Shown piece by piece: positions 60,521-64,000 of a stretch of DNA of 64,000 nucleotides (its first letter is position 1; every line of letters begins with the position of its first letter). This stretch comes from Alphaproteobacteria bacterium (GTDB lineage Bacteria; Pseudomonadota; Alphaproteobacteria; Rhodobacterales; Rhodobacteraceae). The notes under the pieces are model-generated. The model did no database searches. It was not told where the DNA came from and saw only the letters and a list, made by a program, of their open reading frames with translations. Both the position numbers and the translations under genes were made by a program. The stretch is from NCBI GenBank assembly GCA_030424865.1, contig JAUHVR010000003.1, positions 186,001 through 250,000 on the forward strand, written 5' to 3'.

Positions 60521-61368
60521 CAGTTGTCCCCTACGCTGCGTCGTATCGCTGCGATTTCGTCTTCATCAATGTCGTCCGGACCGTGAAACTCGGGATCGAC
60601 GTTCCAATCGGCGATCAGGTTTGCGACTGCTTGCAAGGCAATCAGAACCAGCATGATCAGGATCGTCGGCTGGATGGTCGCGGGAATGGGCGGGTCAAAT
60701 GCCGTTCCGAACATCTCCCACCGGTAGAACTTGATGATAAAGACCTGATGGTAGCTGCCGAACACCAGACCGATGACAAAGATCACGATCAACGCGGTCG
60801 ACAGGATGTCAAAAAGTTTGCGGATCGGTCGCGGCACGGCGTCGTAGATCAGTGAGATGCGAATGTGGCACCGTTGCTGCATGGCATAAAGCCCGGAACA
60901 CAGAAACACGAACCCACCGATCCACAGTGTCAGTTCGTTCGCCCATTTGGTGGGGCGTTCCAACACGTAACGCAGGAAAACTTCGTACAGCATCACCGAC
61001 GTCATGGCGATGATCATGATCATCGTTGCTCGACCGATGAACAGGGAAAAGCGATCCCAGCGACGCCATTTCTGGAATTCCATTGGCGCAATGACGATCG
61101 AGCGAACGCCGAGAACGACAAAGACGGGCATCAGGACCAACGCAATCCAATCGATCGGATCCGCCAGTCCGCCAAACAATCCGCCAAGTCCCGGGGTCAC
61201 GTCCTTGCGTGTGTGCAACCCTTCGATCTGCGCATAAAGGCTTTCGTTCGAAGGCGGCACCCAATCCAGCAGGAATGCAGGAATGTGCCAGATCACCCAG
61301 GCCGCGCAGCACAGGAAGGCGGAAGGCCAGACCCATTCTGCCAGACTTCCAGAACTTTTTTCGGACAT
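60520..61368 (-). CDS. dctQ: TRAP transporter small permease DctQ (long form)
   Basis: This 282-residue protein is the 4-TM small TRAP subunit. The central part has LFIGRATMIMIIAMTSVMLYEVFLRYVLERPTKWANEL-type sequence (core VMLYEVFLRYVLERPTKWAN) and GGFVFLCSGLYAMQQRCHIRI, the family motifs. It is longer than the usual 160-200 residues because of an N-terminal extension with a hydrophobic helix (VWPSAFLCCAAWVIWHIPAFLL) and a long loop. It pairs with the similarly enlarged DctM. The gene follows dctP after about 100 bases containing a GC-rich hairpin. Confidence 0.9.
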   Translation of the reverse strand: MSEKSSGSLAEWVWPSAFLCCAAWVIWHIPAFLLDWVPPSNESLYAQIEGLHTRKDVTPGLGGLFGGLADPIDWIALVLMPVFVVLGVRSIVIAPMEFQKWRRWDRFSLFIGRATMIMIIAMTSVMLYEVFLRYVLERPTKWANELTLWIGGFVFLCSGLYAMQQRCHIRISLIYDAVPRPIRKLFDILSTALIVIFVIGLVFGSYHQVFIIKFYRWEMFGTAFDPPIPATIQPTILIMLVLIALQAVANLIADWNVDPEFHGPDDIDEDEIAAIRRSVGDN

Positions 61369-61411
61369 GACGCTCCTCTTCCGCCACCGGGCCAGCGGGT
61401 GCTGATAGAGA

Positions 61412-61433
61412 GGCCGACGCCAAAGCGCCGGCC
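61412..61433 (-). promoter_or_regulatory. GC-rich stem-loop between dctP and dctQ
   Basis: GGCCGACGC at 61412-61420 pairs with GCGCCGGCC at 61425-61433, with one A-C mismatch, around CAAA. As in the two ABC operons of this window it lies between the binding-protein gene and the membrane-subunit genes, and lacks a T-run on the transcribed strand. Confidence 0.55.
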
Positions 61434-61467
61434 ACTTCAGGATTGCGAATGTCGGTTCTTGCGAACC

Positions 61468-62487
61468 TTACTTCATCGCTCCAATACCGCGGAGGAATTC
61501 CAGGTGGCTGTTCAACAGGTTCTGGCTTTCCGGTGTTGTCGCGAAGTCGGTCCATGCGGACTGAACGGCAGCACGGTAGGTCGCCATGTCGGCTTCGGAC
61601 CACTGGTACATGTTCAGGCCTTTTTCAGCCAGCGCGACAGAGTTCTGCGCGTTCTTGACCTCGTTGATCGTCGTGTTCTTCAGGCCCAGCGCCTGCATCG
61701 CGACTTTCAGAATGGCCTGGTGATGCGACGGCATCGCGTCCCAGGCGTCCTTGCGGCAGGCAAGGTGGTCGGCGGGCATCGAGTGGAAGCCCGGATAGTT
61801 GGTGTGCTCGGCGATGTCATACAGACCCAGACCGATGTTGTTGGTCAGGTTGGCCGCGTCGGCCCCGTCAATGATGCCGGTCTCGAGCGCGGTGAAGATC
61901 TCGTTGAAGTCCATCACGATCGGCGACGCGCCAAGGTTCTCGAAGATCATGGTGATCACACCCGGAGGCGAACGGAATTTCCAGCCTTCCAGATCTGCCA
62001 CACCGGAAATCGGCTTGGTCGAGGACAGCGATTCCGGGCCGGGAATCCACCAGCCGATGAACTCCATGTTGTACTGGTTGTACAGCTCGTTCAGCGCGTC
62101 ATAGCCACCACCGTGCAGCAGCCATGCATACTGCTGATAGGGGTTGGCATAGCCGCCGGTCAGGTCGCCGGTGAACTGGAACGCAGGGTTCTTGCCGGTC
62201 TGGTACGCACCACCGGTCATGTCGCAGTCCAGAATGCCCGTGGCCGCCGCGTCGAAAGTCTCGGCGGATTTCACAACGGAGGATGCATAGAACATCTCGA
62301 TCTGGATCTCGCCATTGGACATGGCGGTCACGTCTTCAATGAACTGGCCTGCCATCTGGCCCGAGAGCGTTTCCTGGCTAAAGTGTGTCTGGATGCGCAG
62401 ATTGGTCGTTTGGGCGCTGGCAGCAAAAGCAGATAGCGACAGCGCAGCCGCCGACGCGGCAAGCGTCAGGTTCTTTTTGACGGACAT
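61468..62487 (-). CDS. dctP: TRAP transporter solute-binding protein DctP
   Basis: This 339-residue periplasmic protein has a signal peptide (NLTLAASAAALSLSAFAASA) and the DctP/TakP features TTNLRIQTHFSQETLSGQM, GILDCDMTGGAYQTGKNPAF, LEGWKFRSPPGVITMIFENLG with the substrate-carboxylate arginine, and ALETGIIDGADAANL. It should bind a carboxylate-containing compound and deliver it to DctQM. It is the first gene of the dctPQM-phyH operon and is divergent from a D-2-hydroxyacid dehydrogenase gene. A hydroxy- or sugar acid is a reasonable guess for the ligand. Confidence 0.91.
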   Translation of the reverse strand: MSVKKNLTLAASAAALSLSAFAASAQTTNLRIQTHFSQETLSGQMAGQFIEDVTAMSNGEIQIEMFYASSVVKSAETFDAAATGILDCDMTGGAYQTGKNPAFQFTGDLTGGYANPYQQYAWLLHGGGYDALNELYNQYNMEFIGWWIPGPESLSSTKPISGVADLEGWKFRSPPGVITMIFENLGASPIVMDFNEIFTALETGIIDGADAANLTNNIGLGLYDIAEHTNYPGFHSMPADHLACRKDAWDAMPSHHQAILKVAMQALGLKNTTINEVKNAQNSVALAEKGLNMYQWSEADMATYRAAVQSAWTDFATTPESQNLLNSHLEFLRGIGAMK

Positions 62488-62532
62488 TGTTTCCTCCCTT
62501 TGTCCAAGTCCCCGCGCTTGGGCGCGGTGTTT

Positions 62533-62545
62533 TTGGTATGACCAA
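62533..62545. promoter_or_regulatory. TTGGTATGACCAA dyad upstream of dctP
   Basis: TTGGT and ACCAA form an inverted repeat around ATG, 45 bases ahead of the dctP start in the 251-base gap to the divergent dehydrogenase gene. It resembles GntR-type TTGGTxxxACCAA sites seen in sugar-acid regulons (for example UxuR-like). The rest of the gap is A/T-rich around 62560-62590 and holds no gene. Confidence 0.55.
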
Positions 62546-62738
62546 AGTATGGGGATATGATTTTTTAGGCAAATTATTTTTTAAAAATCTCCACCAGGGC
62601 ACTGCCCCCACAAACCTTTCAAGAATCTGAATTTTCGAGCAATCCTTGCCGGGGCACGCGATCAGAATTCGCTCGCCGCCTGACGATCCTGCCTCTATGG
62701 TCCTACGAAAACACGCCAATGCCTGCAGGACCGCCCCA

Positions 62739-63698
62739 ATGCCCAGCCTTCTGATTATTTGCTCCATCACCGATGTCATGCGCCAGCGGCTTTCTGATGC
62801 GTTCGACCTGCACGAAACGGCGCAGATCGAGGACATGGCCGGCTGGTTGACGTCACATGGACCCGAGATCGAGTTCGTTCTTACCGACGGCCACCTTGGC
62901 GTGCCGCAGCCCATTCTGGACGCCCTGCCCAACCTGCAGATCATCTCGAGCTATGGGGTGGGATATGACGCGATTGACGTGGACGCGGCGACCCGGCGCG
63001 GGATCCCGGTTTGCCACACGCCCGGTGTCTTGACGGACGAGGTGGCAACGACCGCCGTGATGCTTTACCTCGCGCTGTGGCGCAATCTGGAGGCACAGTC
63101 CAGCCTCGCCCGATCGGGGCGTTGGGGAAACGGTCACGCCCTGCCCCTGTCGCGCACAGCCGACGGGCGCGTGGTCGGCATCCTTGGGCTTGGCCGCATC
63201 GGACAGGCGATTGCGAAAAAGCTCGAAGCCTTTGGCGCAACAATCCTCTATCATGGACGCACGAAAAAGGACGTCCCATACAGGTTTCACAGCGACCTGT
63301 CAGAGATGGCCCGCGCCTGCGACACGCTGATCTGTGCCGCGCCCGGCGATGCATCGACCCGTCACCTGATCGATGCAAAGGTGATCGAAGCGCTTGGCCC
63401 CGAGGGGTATCTGATCAATGTCGGCCGCGGATCGACGGTGGACGAAGACGCCCTGATCACCGCGCTTGCGGACGGAACGCTGGGCGGGGCCGGCTTGGAT
63501 GTGTTCGAAAACGAACCGCACATCCCCGAGGCCTTGCGCGCGCTATCAAATGTCATCCTGACACCGCATATCGGCAGCGCCACGGTCGAAACCCGGCGGG
63601 CCATGGGCGATCTGGCAATCGACAACCTGCTTGCCCAACGCGACGGCGCTGCCCTGCTGACCCCCGTGCCTGAAAGCAAAGCTGCCCTGGGATTGTGA
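62739..63698 (+). CDS. D-2-hydroxyacid dehydrogenase family protein
   Basis: This 319-residue NAD(P)-dependent enzyme reduces 2-keto acids or oxidises D-2-hydroxy acids. The Rossmann motif is VGILGLGRIGQAIAKKL. The catalytic triad is visible as Arg in INVGRGSTVDEDAL, Glu in VFENEPHIPEAL and His in LTPHIGSATVETR. The N-terminal substrate domain has SSYGVGYDAIDVDAATRRGIPVCHTPG, as in glyoxylate/hydroxypyruvate reductases. The start at MPSLLIICSITD gives the usual N-terminus. It is divergent from the TRAP operon, consistent with a role in hydroxyacid catabolism, but the substrate is unknown. Confidence 0.9.
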   Translation: MPSLLIICSITDVMRQRLSDAFDLHETAQIEDMAGWLTSHGPEIEFVLTDGHLGVPQPILDALPNLQIISSYGVGYDAIDVDAATRRGIPVCHTPGVLTDEVATTAVMLYLALWRNLEAQSSLARSGRWGNGHALPLSRTADGRVVGILGLGRIGQAIAKKLEAFGATILYHGRTKKDVPYRFHSDLSEMARACDTLICAAPGDASTRHLIDAKVIEALGPEGYLINVGRGSTVDEDALITALADGTLGGAGLDVFENEPHIPEALRALSNVILTPHIGSATVETRRAMGDLAIDNLLAQRDGAALLTPVPESKAALGL

Positions 63699-63748
63699 CC
63701 TAGGGACGCTGACGTCCCATCAAGCCTGCATCCCCCAGGGTCGCGCCT

Positions 63749-64000
63749 TCAGGATTGGCCCATGCTGTCATGCGCGGCTTGCAGTTTGTCCCAGTCAAAG
63801 GTCACACCGATCCCGGCCTCGGGCGGTGCAACCGTCAGGTGGTTTTCCACAGGAACCAGGCGGGTCGTGTATTGGTCGATCGGGAAACTGTGCACCTCCA
63901 ACCAGCCGGCATGCGGTTGCGACGACATCAGACTGACATGCAATTCCTGCATCCCGTGGCTACAGACCGGAATCCCGTGCGACGCGGCAAGCTTTGCGAC
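63749..64000 (-). CDS. Enolase-superfamily (mandelate racemase/muconate lactonizing) enzyme, C-terminal part
   Basis: The last 83 residues of a mandelate racemase/muconate lactonizing-family protein run into the right edge, so the start is outside the window. The visible sequence, [20 protein letters not shown], then [13 protein letters not shown] and [15 protein letters not shown], matches the family's C-terminal barrel strand (with a conserved His) and the PxxPGxGxxxD closing motif. Members dehydrate or racemise sugar acids. It lies convergent with the D-2-hydroxyacid dehydrogenase and probably belongs to the same sugar- or hydroxy-acid locus. Confidence 0.8.
   Translation of the reverse strand, partial: VAKLAASHGIPVCSHGMQELHVSLMSSQPHAGWLEVHSFPIDQYTTRLVPVENHLTVAPPEAGIGVTFDWDKLQAAHDSMGQS

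Overview
The window looks like a chromosomal stretch of a GC-rich alphaproteobacterium, most likely a marine Rhodobacteraceae (Roseobacter-type) member. The reasons are the fused TrpE-TrpG anthranilate synthase, the riboswitch-BtuDFC-DUF1636 cobalamin locus, the abundance of TRAP and ABC importers, and the short ATGA-type overlaps inside operons. This placement is inferred from gene content and style, not from a phylogenetic marker.

0-17.6 kb is mostly housekeeping and small operons: the end of hisF with hisE; a thiolase / acyl-CoA ligase / PPC-domain operon; trpEG with a small leader structure and a clear terminator; a cobalamin riboswitch ahead of DUF1636-btuDFC; a YcaQ/AlkX-type DNA glycosylase; a YkuD_2-type secreted protein; a GMC oxidoreductase; and a copA-cueR operon with a textbook 19-bp-spacer CueR promoter.

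17.8-24.7 kb holds a 1,639-residue RTX/glycine-rich secreted protein with a 687-bp internal tandem duplication. It is followed by a TetR regulator with two palindromic operators, divergent from two paralogous ABM-domain proteins (one cytosolic, one exported).

24.7-32.1 kb is a CUT1 sugar importer operon (SBP, two permeases, ATPase, TIM-barrel isomerase, Gfo/Idh dehydrogenase) divergent from a LacI regulator, with two 14-bp LacI-type sites 21 bp apart between them.

32.4-47.7 kb is a second catabolic island: a MocD/MocE-like di-iron oxygenase plus Rieske ferredoxin, two tandem AraC paralogues, a PanB-like enzyme, a TIM-barrel isomerase, a PhyH dioxygenase, a metallo-beta-lactamase-fold protein with an eroded metal motif, and a family-5 ABC importer whose operon ends in a GH38 alpha-mannosidase. 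It reads as uptake and trimming of a mannosyl, perhaps methylated, substrate; this is inference.

47.7-57.8 kb is an aromatic-acid island. The remains of a deleted TRAP transporter sit next to a LigM/DesA-type tetrahydrofolate-dependent O-demethylase and its GntR regulator. Next comes a tight operon galB - VOC-type extradiol dioxygenase - galC - galD, divergent from a double-HTH LysR regulator. Together these encode a plausible route from methoxylated aromatic acids to pyruvate and oxaloacetate, with a type I (VOC) ring-cleavage enzyme standing where a type II GalA/LigAB/DesZ enzyme is usually found. This is the most interesting system in the window.

57.9-64 kb holds a PhyH dioxygenase with an intact TRAP importer (dctPQM), a divergent D-2-hydroxyacid dehydrogenase, and the C-terminal part of an enolase-superfamily enzyme, suggesting hydroxy- or sugar-acid catabolism. 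No tRNA, rRNA, CRISPR array, insertion sequence or prophage was seen.
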